Shown here one piece after another: positions 24,001-35,933 of a DNA stretch of 64,000 nucleotides. The number at the start of each line of letters is the position of its first letter. Position 1 is the first letter of the stretch. This DNA comes from Amblyornis subalaris. Taxonomy: Eukaryota > Chordata > Aves > Passeriformes > Ptilonorhynchidae. Where the stretch lies: NCBI GenBank assembly GCA_018881555.1, contig JACAXG010000122.1, positions 930,001-994,000 of the forward strand. Direction: 5' to 3'. The notes below the pieces were generated by a model, which was not told where the DNA came from, did no database searches, and saw only the letters and a list, made by a program, of their open reading frames with translations. Position numbers and translations under genes: made by a program.

Positions 24001-26814
24001 ACAACAAAAGAAGTGTGATGGAAATTGCCATCTGCTTTCAGTGTTCCCTCTAGCACCACCACCACCATTTTAACAGTTAATCCTGTAGATGCCCCAAAAG
24101 CACAATCGCATGTCCACCCCTTTAATAATTTCAATCAAATGCTGAGAGTTTCTAGGGGGAAATGGAGAGTTGCATTAACTTCAAAAACCTGGTTGTTGTA
24201 AGAGGGAGGTAGGCAAAAAATGCATCACAGCAACATATTACAATTACCTTCAAGGTGCAGAGATAAAGAAACATTCAGTAGTTAGTGGAGACCTCTGAAA
24301 GCTGGAAAAGAGGACAAGGAGTTCTCTCTTTTCACAGAAAATATAGGAGGAGAAAACAAAAAGCTGAAGAAATATCCTTCAGATCACAAGCTGCTCAGGG
24401 AGAAACTTCTGTGCAGAATTGCAAGAGCAGACTTGGAGCTGCTGGTGCTGATGGACTTTTGGGAACTGGAGATCTCTGGAAAGACAGGCATGAGCTGCTT
24501 ACAGTTGTATCTGAGTTTCTCTCTGCCCAGTTTATATACCTGTGCAGTGGACATGGGGAGTGGCTAGCAAGGCCTGTTGGCTGGGGTTAGCCAGGTACTA
24601 CCCAAGTGTAGCTTCACCCATCTCTCTGATAGTTCAGTGATTCCTAAATCTTTCACAGGGTTTTCTGAATGAAGTGAACTCCATGGACTGTGAGCTGAAA
24701 GGGATTTTATTGTGGGAATTGATATTAGTGTATAATTAGGCTAACTGGTACTACGAAAAAAAAAAATTAATTAGTAAAGGGAAAGGTTTGCTTTGGGACC
24801 AGTGTTTTTTCAACTGAATAGTGGATCCTGTTCCTATTAGAAGGTATGTGCACATGAGCTGGAAAATGTACAAATTTTACACTACTGTGTAAAAGCTGTA
24901 TTTGTGTGCATGGTAAGGTGAGAGAAAACTTTAGAAGTATTAGAAATTTAATAACTCATTATTCAGTGTACATGGAAATTAAAAAAAAAGTCGCGGTATA
25001 TTTACATAATAAATGAAAGTAAACCCATTTAATGGGCATCTCAAGTAGGAGGGATGCAGTAGACAAAGTTTTTTTTCTTAAATTAGGAGTTGGTAAACCT
25101 TAGTTGCCTCATTTATCCTGAGTTGCACTCCTACCTTTTTTGTAATTTGGCCAGCCCCAGCAGGTTTCAGGCCCTGCACAAATCTAAAAGTGACTTAAAT
25201 TCTCAAAGCTTATAACAATAACAGGATGTCTTGAGTGGTTTTATAAGCTTTCTGAACTACCAAATTGCAGATGGGTCATGTTTTCCAGCTTGAGCTTGTG
25301 AAATAGAAAACACACATACATGCATACATTGCTTTCATGCGTAAAAGGGAAGACTTCTTCAGCTTTTGAGGCAATGTACTAAGCCTTCATAATAAGCCTA
25401 ACTGAAGATTGGGTTTTACACCCACATATTTTTCTATAACAAAAGATGGCACTGGAGTAATTTATCACTGATGCCCTTGTTTATTGTCTGGTATTTATAT
25501 ACTTATATAGCAATTAGTTTACTTTTATAGGAATATACATTTGCAGCTACTTTCTTGCTGGGGAAAAAAAAAGCGATTCAGAGATTAGTAACATAAAAAT
25601 TTACTTCTCCTTTTATTTTCCAAAGTTTTGCCTTTCTTTCTCCTGCCTAAGTCCTCAGCTGTGCAATCTGTTTAAAATATTTTATGTCCTAAGGACAGAG
25701 TAGAAAACTATGTGCCAGCCAAGTAGCTATTCACTCCAAGTAATGTCAAATGAGCCCATCTAGTCAGATTTGAGAACCTTTTGTTTTTCTTTACTTTTTT
25801 TTTAACATGGGAGGTCTAAAAAGTTTTATGAGACTTCAAAAATTGTGTTTTTCAAAAGCAAGAGACATTTTGTTTTGACAGTTCTTTTATAAAATTTACC
25901 TAATTATTTTTTAAATGCTGACTAAACAAGCCCCCCATTTTCAGGAAAAAATATAGTTGTCCTTAACTATGTCAATGAAATACTGTGTATGTAAAAGACA
26001 GATGGCAAAATTTAAGTAATAAAATATAACAAATAGGAAAATTGAGAAAGGATAAAAACGATGGTTTGCTTCAAAATTTCTATTGACATCACTTTGTCCA
26101 GTTCTGCTGCAACCTGAAGGTAAAGAAGCTGAGTACAAAGCATTTCCTAGGGCACATTTTACTAATTAGCTTATATGGTGTGGAAAAAAAATACAATCTA
26201 AAAGAGGAAAAATCCATTGGTCTGTGACTTGGCTTCATACTTTCAGTTAGAGAGTAAAAATCTCTGAAAACTAAACTGACACTGTTTTATGATTTGATCT
26301 TTAACAGCTAGCCCTCCACATGGAAAAGCTTTAAAATTTGTCTGGAAAATTTAACCCCTTTTTAAGACCTTCAAAAATTTACCAGAAAACTTTCTATGGT
26401 CAGTATTTTTACACAGAAAATGTTAAAAATAAGTGAAAAGGATTGTTGCTAAACTCTAATACTTGGACCAGCTATTGTAAATAGCACAGCTACGTTAAAA
26501 TTAACATAAATTAACAGCTATGTTAAAATTAATGGGTATTTACACCAGGTAACAATATGAGCTGAAATTATTTGAAAATGGCTAATATCTATAGAATTTC
26601 ACTAGTTTCGTCCCTGTCAAATGCTAATAAGTTTGTCCCAGATGCTGGCTTGCTTATTTCCCATTGTGTTTATGTATCTACAAGCTACTCTTCCCATAGT
26701 GCAGTCCTTTTCAGTTTTGCTTCCGAAGGAAATAAGACTTATGCAATTGCATTGTCTGTCTGTTTTGGAAAGCAGATGAAAGGGGAAAGGCAGAAAAGTA
26801 CTGCATGAGCTTGG
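21001..26814. other. No gene seen over 5.8 kb
   Basis: No supportable coding region on either strand. Features are limited to homopolymer tracts and a short imperfect duplication of about 28 bases near 26490-26532 ('acagcta-gttaaaattaa' twice). The frame at 24285-24590 (101 codons) is rich in charged residues but has no domain or flanking splice pattern that supports it. Confidence 0.45.
22172..22183. repeat. Poly-C run of 12
   Basis: Twelve consecutive C bases followed by GG. The length is likely to be error-prone in sequencing and polymorphic. Confidence 0.9.
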
Positions 26815-27080
26815 AGACTGCTGCCAGCCAGAGCTGGGTGAGGAGGTGTGGGCGTGCAGCTCAGAGGAGCTGACAGCTGGCTGAGAGCAGCCCCGGTGAG
26901 AGGGGCGGGTGGGCACCAGGCGCTGCGCAGCGGCACAGCCGGCGCAGGGCTCCACCTCGGCCAGAGGGACTGCTGCCCCCAGCGCCACGGGTGTCGGATG
27001 GGCTGACAGCGGGGAAGGGACCTCAGAGGAATGTAAACACTGGCAAATCAGGATTAATCCGTTTCTGTGGCCAATGGAAC
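26815..27080. promoter_or_regulatory. Small CpG-rich patch with clustered factor motifs
   Basis: From about 26820 to 27015 the GC content rises to roughly 70 percent by eye and I count 13 CpG dinucleotides in about 190 bases, in a neighbourhood that is AT-rich and nearly CpG-free. Directly beside it lie a perfect forkhead-type TGTAAACA (27032-27039), a palindromic GGATTAATCC of OTX/bicoid type (27051-27060) and a GGCCAATGG CCAAT-type site (27069-27077). A good splice-donor-like CCCCG/GTGAGA is at about 26891-26900 on the plus strand. It could be an orphan CpG island, an enhancer or a non-coding first exon. It is shorter than standard CpG-island cut-offs if those demand 500 bases. The 192-codon minus-strand frame across it has no domain and is probably incidental. 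Confidence 0.45.
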
Positions 27081-30000
27081 ATTTTGCACCCTTTCCCTTT
27101 TTTTTTTCTTTTGGTATATTTATTTCAATATTTTGTATTTTGAGAATAACTAAGCTTTTCTGATAAGTTCTGAATATGATTTGCTCCTGTTCCACGTGGA
27201 TGTCATACCTTCATACTATTTATTTTGAAAACCAAGTCAGGACCAAGCAAAACAAAAATTATTCAAATATATTTGATCTTCTGTTGTTTAACCTACAGGC
27301 TGCCAATTTTTTATTTTGATGCACCATAAAACAAATGGAAAACCATTTGGGACAAGAGGAAACATTTGGCCATCTTTCAGATCAGGATGAAATCCATGCC
27401 TGGATGGCTTATGAGCCTTTCCAGCTTTGTTAGTTTACATTGATTTGTTTCGAATGTTTTATTTTCTTAAGTGGTTTTCAAGCCATTATATCATTCTCTA
27501 TTTGCACTGTACTCCAGTCACTCCTAAATCTGTTTCAATCAAGCCAAGTATATAGGTCCAAAGAAAACACATTTTTAAAACAGTATATGGCAGTGATCCT
27601 CTTTAGAATACATACTTCAGTTTTCACACACAAGTAGTCCCACTGAGTTTCAAAGTTTTGCAAAATTAAATGTCTTGTATAACTCTTTGCACATTTAGGG
27701 CCAAGAAAAAGAGGGACCCATGGGCTCAGAGATCTGTCTTATGCTCTGTTGCCATCAATTTGCAAACTTCAAAAAACCAGCTACTTATCATGCCTGATAC
27801 TAGCAACATGAAAATTGTTAGCATTATTCCAATGCTTCAAAACTAAGCATTCAGCACTGCACTTGGGAAAAATTACGAGTGTGGAGGCTTGTTGTGACTG
27901 AGAGAACACAGGGATAGAGGACAGCCTGAAGTGAATGAGTGGAACTGGGAGAACAGTATAACTGAGTGGAAGATGTTGAAAACAAGAGAGCAATTTTCTT
28001 TTAAAAAATTAAAAAGAAAAAAGGCAAATAGAAGGGAAGGTTGGCAGAAAGTTTGTTCATCTTGCAAAACTGATTTCTGGAAACTTAAATCAGAGTCACT
28101 TCAGGTGGGAATGTAAGGCTTTATTTGCTTTTACATGCAAATGTTACTAATACCTGATCTTTTATGAACCATGTAAGATGATGTAGTAAGCACCAAAAAC
28201 ATTTTGCCCAGCTACTGGCAGCAGAAGTACTGTTTTTCTTAGGTATTTGTTAATTTAGAAAAAAAAAAGAAAGATACAGTTTTTTGGGGAGCTGCAATAC
28301 AGTTTCTAATTGCACTTGAATATTAACCAAGTCCAGTAGTACTCATGTTTTGGAGAATGATTGATGCATAATGCAGGAAATGGCATTGTTTTTATATTAA
28401 ATACTAGTCAAAGTTTTTTAATGCTTCGCTCCCTGTGTGTCTGCAATGGAGTTCTATCTTCAGCTTTAGTATTTCTTTTAGCACTTTTCTCTCCTAAACA
28501 GTGAAGTCAAGAGTCCTCAGATGATGACACCCTGCACCCATTTTCCCCCAAATATGAGACTACAAAGTCATGTGGGGCCGCACTCTTTCATGAAACACCC
28601 ACTCATTTTCCGTTGGATCCTACTCCCTTTTTTTCCTTTGGAGGGCAGACCACAGGTTATTTTTTATCAGCATAGTTGTGATGTCTGGGCTTTGTGGATA
28701 ACTCCTACTGGTTGGTTTAAAAGCAATCTCAAAGTCAAAATAGCTTGTTCAAAAGAAAGTAGAGAATGTTTTACATTGTCTTTTTTGGGTAAAGATATAC
28801 TTACCTGTTGCTAAACTTTGGCCTTACTGCTGTCCTTGATATCAACTTACCAATCCAAAAGGCTTAGTGTGGGCTTATGTTTTTTAAAGGTTGATTCAAA
28901 AACTACCGGGAATCTTTCCATGCTTATAAGAAGATCATCTCAATCTTCTTTGTGGATTTCAAAATATGCCTTGTACTGAAAATGCAGGGTGGCTTTTAAA
29001 CTAAGCTGAAGTTCGTCATGATGTTTATTATCTGTGTTGAATCTGTGTTGAATAGAGACACTTTACCAAATGAGAGAATCCACAGAAGATGCCCTATTTC
29101 ACAGAAGTGTGGGAGGACTCCCAGGATGAAGATAGAAAAGAACTCTGACAACCTACATTTTCAGTTCTCTTAGGGGCACTTTCACTTAGAGTTTGCAGAA
29201 AAAAAAATGCAAACCTTCCACTAGTGAGGTGTACATAGTAATAAGTATTGAAATCTTCAAATAAATAATGCATGTGTGCAGTAGAAGTTTTAGGCCAGTT
29301 TCCAGATATTCTTCGGTGTTCTTTAGCAACCCCAAGGTCAGTTTTGCATGAGACGTCTACCAAATCACAACAGAGGAGAGACAGAGCAGAAAGTGGAAAA
29401 CAAAGAACTTGGCATCACTAGACCAAGTTATCAGGTCAGCTGGTGTACCTCAGCAGTCATGTTTGTGGTTACTCATCAGTAAAACACATACTTGAGTTTC
29501 ACTTATTTCTTTTGCAATTTGATGTTTTCACAGGCATGAGAAGACTGAAATGCTTTTTCCAGCAAAGCAGAGGGCATTACAGCTGACCTGCTTTTTCATT
29601 TGAGCATGGAGAGAGAGCCCTCACTGGTGTAACATCCACCAAAAAACAAGAAACACGAGTAAACATTAAGAATGGTTTTAACTGGAGGGAATAATGCTGT
29701 AGCCATCCTTACACACACACATCCTTTCATCCAGCCTTCAAAATTAAATTATGATGAATTAATTAAAGGATTTGAGACTTTCCATATTTACTGAGCCAAA
29801 GCCAATCTTCTGTGCAAGGAAATATAAGAGAATAAGTAGCTATTTATGTGACTAATCCCTAGAAATGGATCAATCTTTTGTGATGAGCTCTCACAGTTTC
29901 AGTGGAATATCGTGTAAAGTGAGATACAGGTCAGGAAATTGTTGAGGCCTGTCCCGTTTGAAATCCAAACTGACAAGGTATGATTTCCATAGCTCAGGAG

Positions 30001-30100
30001 TATGTCAGCAGAGCTATTTTGATAGCGAGTAGACACTGCTCACCTTAGCAGTGCATACCTACAGGCCTTCAGATGGAAAGTGTTCAGTGCTGGACCTGTT
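27081..30100. other. No gene seen
   Basis: AT-rich, with short A and T tracts. A TAAT-rich word cluster lies at about 29738-29767. No transposon signature recognised. Confidence 0.45.
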
Positions 30101-30155
30101 GGAAGGAAGGAAGGAAGGAAGGAAGGAAGGAAGGAAGGAAGGAAGGAAGGAAGGA
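30101..30155. repeat. (GGAA)n microsatellite, about 13-14 units
   Basis: An uninterrupted GGAA tetranucleotide repeat of about 55 bases. GGAA is also the core of ETS-family binding sites, but there is no independent sign of regulatory use here. Confidence 0.95.
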
Positions 30156-32814
30156 GTACATCTTTTCAGTCAACAGAGCAACAGAGAAGAAAAAGTGTTT
30201 AAGTATGGCCAGGATTTGACATGACAACGCAGAGGTAACTGAAAACAATGTCTCTTTAAACAACAAGTGTTGCAAAACAGCTGCTCAAAACTCCAGATGT
30301 TTAGTCCTTCCCTCACCAGCTTCAATGAAACATGACATGTAAACAATACAGTACACTGTCTACAGAAATAAAATAAATGGGGAGTGTCCAAGTGTGTGGC
30401 TGAAGAGCCTTGTCAGGGTATGAAAGGGATGGATGGGAACACCCTCACCAAAGTGTCTGTTCCTTTCCCCTTCTCCTGTTCTCCATGTGCCAATTTGTAT
30501 TTCATAATATGATGAGTTACAGAAGGTTGTGAACCAGCACGGCATGACCTTACCTCATACCCCTGTGAGAAGGCTGAGTGCAAAGGCTGTGTGCATAATT
30601 CCCCAAGTACGGTGTGGGTCATAACCTGCTATTGTCATTTGGTAGTACTGGTGCCAGAACAGACATTTTTCTTGTCTGGATTCCAGTAATATATCTCACA
30701 GCTTGCCTTTTTTTTTTCATTACTTGGCTAGTCTATCTTCTCAGCTTACATTTTCCTCAGGACTGCTGGTTGCTCCATTGGCTACTAGACTGTTGAAATC
30801 TGTTGCAACCATTCTCCTCATGATGATGTGGGAGAATATAAGACTGTGGCTGGGGAATTAGTGTGTGAATAGTAGAGGGAAAGAATTACACATGCTTTGT
30901 GCAAAGCAGGCCATTGGCTCACACACTGTTGCTATTTCTCCAGAACTTTCCCCTTGCTGTCCTTTCTCAGTCCTGGAAAAAAAAAAAAAAGAAAAGAAAA
31001 GGCAAGACAAGACAGAGTTTTCCAGGATTCTTTCCTGGTGAGATTGCCCTGATTCTAGATGGAAAAGTGGGACCGTGGGAGAGTAGTTCCATGTGTAGAT
31101 TGATCAGATGAGAGGGCTTGTCCCTGCTTTGTTGCTGCGGTAGACTTAAACCTATTCTGGCCCTTCTCACAGTCCAGGTTTGTTTCTGTGGAGAAGCTGA
31201 AGCAGAGTAAATGGTGGTATATTTCAATATGTGATTACACATCTGTTAAATCACTTTGTATGATATTCAATGCATGTTGCTAGTAAAAGATGTGGTGGAA
31301 GAGTTAATAGTTACTCTCTCCTAATATTTAGATATCACCCTGGTTTTGTGCTATGCATTAGGACCAGTAGGTGTTTGTGTATGATGTCAAAATCTTGAAG
31401 AAAATGAGGAAAGGATGGGTCCCTTTCCAGAACGCTGTTATTTAGGGTTGTTATTGGCTCTTTTAGAGGAGTAAAGTTCTGTTGCAGAGTGTAAGAAAAG
31501 TTTGCACTGACTAAGTTTGATCAAGTCATACCAGATGCATGTATCTTATTACAAGACCTCGCTGCAGACGTCAGCTGCACCCTAATTGTACGTATGGCAT
31601 CAAATACAGAAGATTATCTGTTTAGTGTCTCTTCAACAAGAGGAAAGTGAAGTCGTGTCTCAAAATACATTTTGATTTAATTTTGAAAAATGTTCTTTGC
31701 TTTTTGGGTTAGCAGTTGAGGTTTCCAGTAGTTGATGACAGATCAATTTGTTTCCTTGTATCTCATCTACTCCCCACAAATATTTAAAATGTTTTACCTA
31801 TGGACAAAACACTAAACAATAAGACAGATATACCACAGGGATTCAGTGTTGAGGCTATTTTGTACAGCAACTGTGATTGCTTCAGCCAGCTCCTTCACAT
31901 CCTGGAGTCTTAAGTTCCATGTCAAGATGGAAGTCCAGCAGAGCCTGGATGCAGTGCCAGCTGCATCAGCTCTCAGGTATAAGAGAACAGCAGGCCTAAA
32001 CGAAAGTAGCTGTTCTGTAACACCCTTGGAAAGCTTCAAGGGAGATAGGAACAGGAGGTTGCCAATGCAGAGGGGAGAATTGTGCTGTGGGGCTTCCCAA
32101 GGGTGCTTGGTGAAAGAAGAAGAAAAGAGACTGTGGGGAGAGTGAGACCACTGCTTATCTCCTGCTTATCTCAGAGCAGCATCATGTTTGTAGATAACAC
32201 ATTTGCACAGTAGCCCATCTGTGCACTCAAGTCTAAGAGACAAGTGCCAGATTCTCAAGGGAAAACATAAAAATTCAGCCTATATAGTTATTTCATTGCA
32301 AACTGAATAGCTAATTGAACAGCCTCAGACTTCCTTCCTGCGTATTTTCTGTCTCAATTTGAACATAGAGATCCCAGTTGAGAAAACAGAAATTGAGAGG
32401 TTTTACCAGAGTCTGAAAATGACATTATTTATGGATAAGAAATATTTAAATTTATGTGGTAGACACAGTATCGAAGATTATGGCCTTAATACTAATTTCT
32501 GGAAAATCTGGAGAAAAAAGTGGAGACCAAACAATATTATGTCCAATTATTTTATAAATGATTTTTGAGATATTTAAGGCAAGATCTGAAAGGCATTGTA
32601 CAGACACAAAGCTCCTCTCCAGGAAAGTTAAAAGTCTAGATAAACAAGTCATACAGTCAGCTGTAGATGCCCAATGGGGAAGGAATTTGTTTAAGAATAA
32701 AATAATCAGTAGTAGAGCTCAGAGGAAAAAAACAGATGTCCTAGCTGCCTCATGTAAAAGATAACATTGACTCGCCTGCTCCAAGGTCAAAGCTCCATAG
32801 TTTCGTCTTGTCTT
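30156..32814. other. No gene seen
   Basis: No supportable coding region. An A/AAAG purine tract lies at about 30975-31015. The frame at 31846-32145 (99 codons) lacks a domain, and its counterpart on the other strand is equally open, which argues against coding selection on either. Confidence 0.45.
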
Positions 32815-33285
32815 TGTCACGTTGTTGGAAAAGTCTAGAAAAGGATGTTGATCATTTGGAAACAGTTTGGAGGAGGCCGATGAGAACAAAGTGGAAAATG
32901 TCGCTGATGAAGGAAAGCTACACAAACAACAGTTATTTAGTCTGCAAGACAGTACAGGGGGAAGAGAGAAACACTCTAATCTGTGAAAGGCTTCTGCTGA
33001 GGCAAGGGGAATTATTTGCAGTTGCTTCCACTACAGATGTTAAGAAAAAGTAGGAGAAAATAAGACTTGGGTTCAGAATGAGAAAGGATATTACAGTTGT
33101 AAGGGTAGAGAGTGGACCTGGGGACTGACTGGAATAGGAGTCTCACTGTCTCCATTCACTCACTGGAAATATTTAAAAATTCCTTAGCCTGTTAAGAATG
33201 ATGGGAATTATTTGTCTGTCCTTCAGGCAGCTGTACACATGAGCTGAGTCCTTAAGGTCCCTTCCAACTCATATCTGTATACTGA
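32815..33285 (+). mobile_element. Old, highly diverged CR1 LINE 3' fragment
   Basis: Blocks of the CR1 3' region can be followed in order: 'aaaaggatgttgatcatttg' and 'ggaggaggccgatgagaac' (32835-32887), 'atgaaggaaagctacac' (about 32907), a degraded 'ttagtctgcaagac' (32936-32950), 'ctcactggaaatatttaaa' (33160-33177), and the near-terminal 'cttaaggtcccttccaactc' (33251-33270). Compared with the copy at 2.67-3.11 kb it has many more substitutions and small indels, so it is an older insertion or an older subfamily. It explains why several short frames here look weakly protein-like. It is inactive. Confidence 0.75.
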
Positions 33286-35821
33286 AACCCTTAGTAGGCA
33301 CAGTTTTGTCTGTTGCATTTAAAATAGGCTCTAGAGTAACATCATGGCAGTGATTGTTGTTGTGTATCTGTGCATAGGTAATAATGTGTCTGTGTATGGC
33401 TAGGAGATGGGAAAGTGAACTCTTGGAGTGACAGACAACCAAGGAGCTGATCTCATCATCCTCCCCTGTTGCTTGTCTGTGGGTGTCACTTGGTGTCACA
33501 CCCCACAGACAGAGGGTTAGAGTGCAGCATTATTCTTAGGCACACAGGTAGGGGTTACATTGTGCACAGCTAACATGGGCATCTGAACATACCTCTCTAT
33601 TTCAAGATCCAGGGAGATAATAGTCAGCAGGGCACAGCCAGCATGCCTGGGGCTATCTTGCAGCACCTTAAAATTTCTTTGCAGTATGTGAAACTTTGGT
33701 CCTTGATACCAGTGTGTTTTCCCTGTTAGATAATTTTTTCCTTTGTGTGTAGAATGTCAGTGGCCGGTGTTAGCTCACATCTTCCTCTCAACACTTCTAT
33801 GTTTTCACTCCCTGCAAATACATTCTGTAACTTTTGCTTCATTTCTCCTTGTGTATATGTCTTCAAGTCTCATCAAAAGCTAACCACAAGTTCAGGCTTG
33901 CTGTTTCAATTGGCTGTGCTGGTGCCCATTCATAACCACTAGTCTGCCTGGATTGTATCTTCTGGTCCCCAACCACCCCATTTAATGCAGACAGGCTTCC
34001 TGTCCTGTAATAAAGAGGGGGAATTGCAAGGGTTTTTTCCAGGAAGGGGAATCAGAGGAACTAGGTCATTCTTCTGGTCAGTAGCCCTTATTTCCTCATT
34101 TCTGTGGCTGCGTTACTGCTTTTAATTCCTCAAGTTGCAGAGGACTGAAGAGATATAGCTTCATCTAAATTTCCATGCCTTCTTTCACCAAGGCATCAGG
34201 GCCCTGGGAGAAATCAAAGGCTAATAGCAGGAACATTTTCAAAGCTTCACACACATTAGAGACAGCTGGTGAAGTAAGGGAGGCAAACAGGGGAATGCCA
34301 TATTTATTGAGGGCTTCTATCCCACTACTGAAAAATAAATATGGTTTACTCCTCTGCTATGGAACATACTCATTAAAACAGATTCATTATTCCTTGTGGA
34401 CTGATACTTTGCCTTGCTTCCCTCACTTCAGAGGAGTTGCAGTGATTTATGCTTGTAAGAAGTTTGCCCCACAAATTATAAGAATGATCAGGTAATACTA
34501 TCTCATTGTACTCCTTGCATTCATAGAGCATAAGATTGCAGCCAGACGTCCAGACGCAGAAGACATAATGATGAAAACGGCATTTCAATGTGTAGATGAA
34601 CTGAACTTACAGCAAGAATTATACTAAAAAAGGAGAATGCTGCTGCAGGTGCTTAGAACAAAGTATAAATAAAAGCTTGCACTCCATGTTGTGTGGACTA
34701 AAGCTTGTGAAATATTACACCATTAGGGAGAGATTTGCCTCCTTTGATTCATTAATTTCCCTTTAAGGTGCTTCATTTCCCCTTCCAATCACCTGTCAGT
34801 TATTTTTTTGCCACAACACCCCTTGAAATGTGGAAGTGCTTCAACTTCAGGTCTGGTTCTTGCCCTCTCTTCTACTCTGTCTGTGACCTTAGGACTTCAA
34901 CGCTATTTTCTTTCCTGAGCCAGGAAGAAGGGGGCAGCTGGCTAGGACCTTGCACTCATCTCTGTTTGTCCACCTATAGTATGTTTGCTTTCGTTTTCCA
35001 GCTGCAGTTTTATATTTCCCTCTTCAGTTACTCATTACTTGGCACAGATATTGTGGGCTCAGTTCTCCCCTTATTTAGCATGTGCACAACATCCTTTGCT
35101 TCAGAGGGGTTTATGGTTTTAACAGAGAAGACAGCTTGATTCAGTTCTGGTGATTGTGAACAGTCTACCAGCCTAAGTGGGAGTGAGTTGTCACAGGTTG
35201 TGAAAATCCTGTAGAAGTGTAAGAAGTTTTCTGATATTGAGTTAAAGTGATTTAAAAAGAAAGAGGAAAAAATCCCCAAAAGAATCAGATTGAACATATC
35301 TGTCAGCATGTTTGCTAGAGGAGAGAACGGAGGGCTGAACAGCTGCAATCCTCTTCCTTTGCATTGTACTCAGGCTGTGACAGTGTAGTTATTTTATCAC
35401 CTTTCTCATTGTATACTTTTTTTCTCATCTTCCTGAAGCTGGATTTAGATTCCTGACTGGCAAGACAATTAGACCAGATGAAATCTAGGTGGGGTACATG
35501 GATAATGTCAAGGCTCTCTAAAATGAAAAGAAAATCCTGCTGTGTGTTGGATAGATTTTCTTTATTTGGTACTTTAGTTCAGAGGTAGATAGGGCAGGTG
35601 AATAGGAGACTGCCATACATCAGTTTCCATCTGCAGATACATAGCTGTAGTTCTGCTAATTTAGAATAATTTCTTCACCAAATGGAACATAGAATGGTAG
35701 CTTAAGATATCTGGAAAAGTACTGCCATTTCAAATAGGTCTCCATCATGTACTGTTGTTTTCAGACACAAGCACTTGCATTGTCACAGAAGTCCATCCTG
35801 CAAATTGCAATGCACTCTGAC
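33286..35821. other. No gene seen
   Basis: No supportable coding region. A 123-codon plus-strand frame at 34768-35139 and a 106-codon minus-strand frame at 35028-35348 overlap and show no domains. Confidence 0.45.
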
Positions 35822-35933
35822 CCTAATCCAGTAAAGCACTTAAACATATGCTTAACTCAGATATGTTGATCTTACTGTGTTTTGTTGCATGCTTAATATG
35901 AAGCACATGCTTAATAGCTTCGCTGGAGCAGGC
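35822..35933. repeat. Ancient palindromic repeat (MITE-like)
   Basis: Left arm 35823-35857 ('atccagtaaagcacttaaac' and on) and right arm 35899-35931 are inverted copies. Aligning 30 bases of each arm by hand gives 22 matches. Between them is a short AT-rich loop containing another GCATGCTTAA. The core TTAAGCATGTGCTTAA-type palindrome flanked by GATCCAG...AAAGC reminds me of an old palindromic repeat found across reptile genomes, which would make this a decayed non-autonomous DNA transposon. That identification is from memory and untested. Confidence 0.5.

Noticed and set aside
26617..27195. 192-codon minus-strand open frame as a gene
   Set aside because: It spans the CpG-rich patch, where stop codons are rare, shows no domain, and is flanked by low-complexity AT-rich sequence. 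The patch itself is the better-supported feature.
35685..35740. Reversed CR1 tail ('acatagaatggt')
   Set aside because: The match is short and is not followed by the expected CR1 3' UTR sequence.
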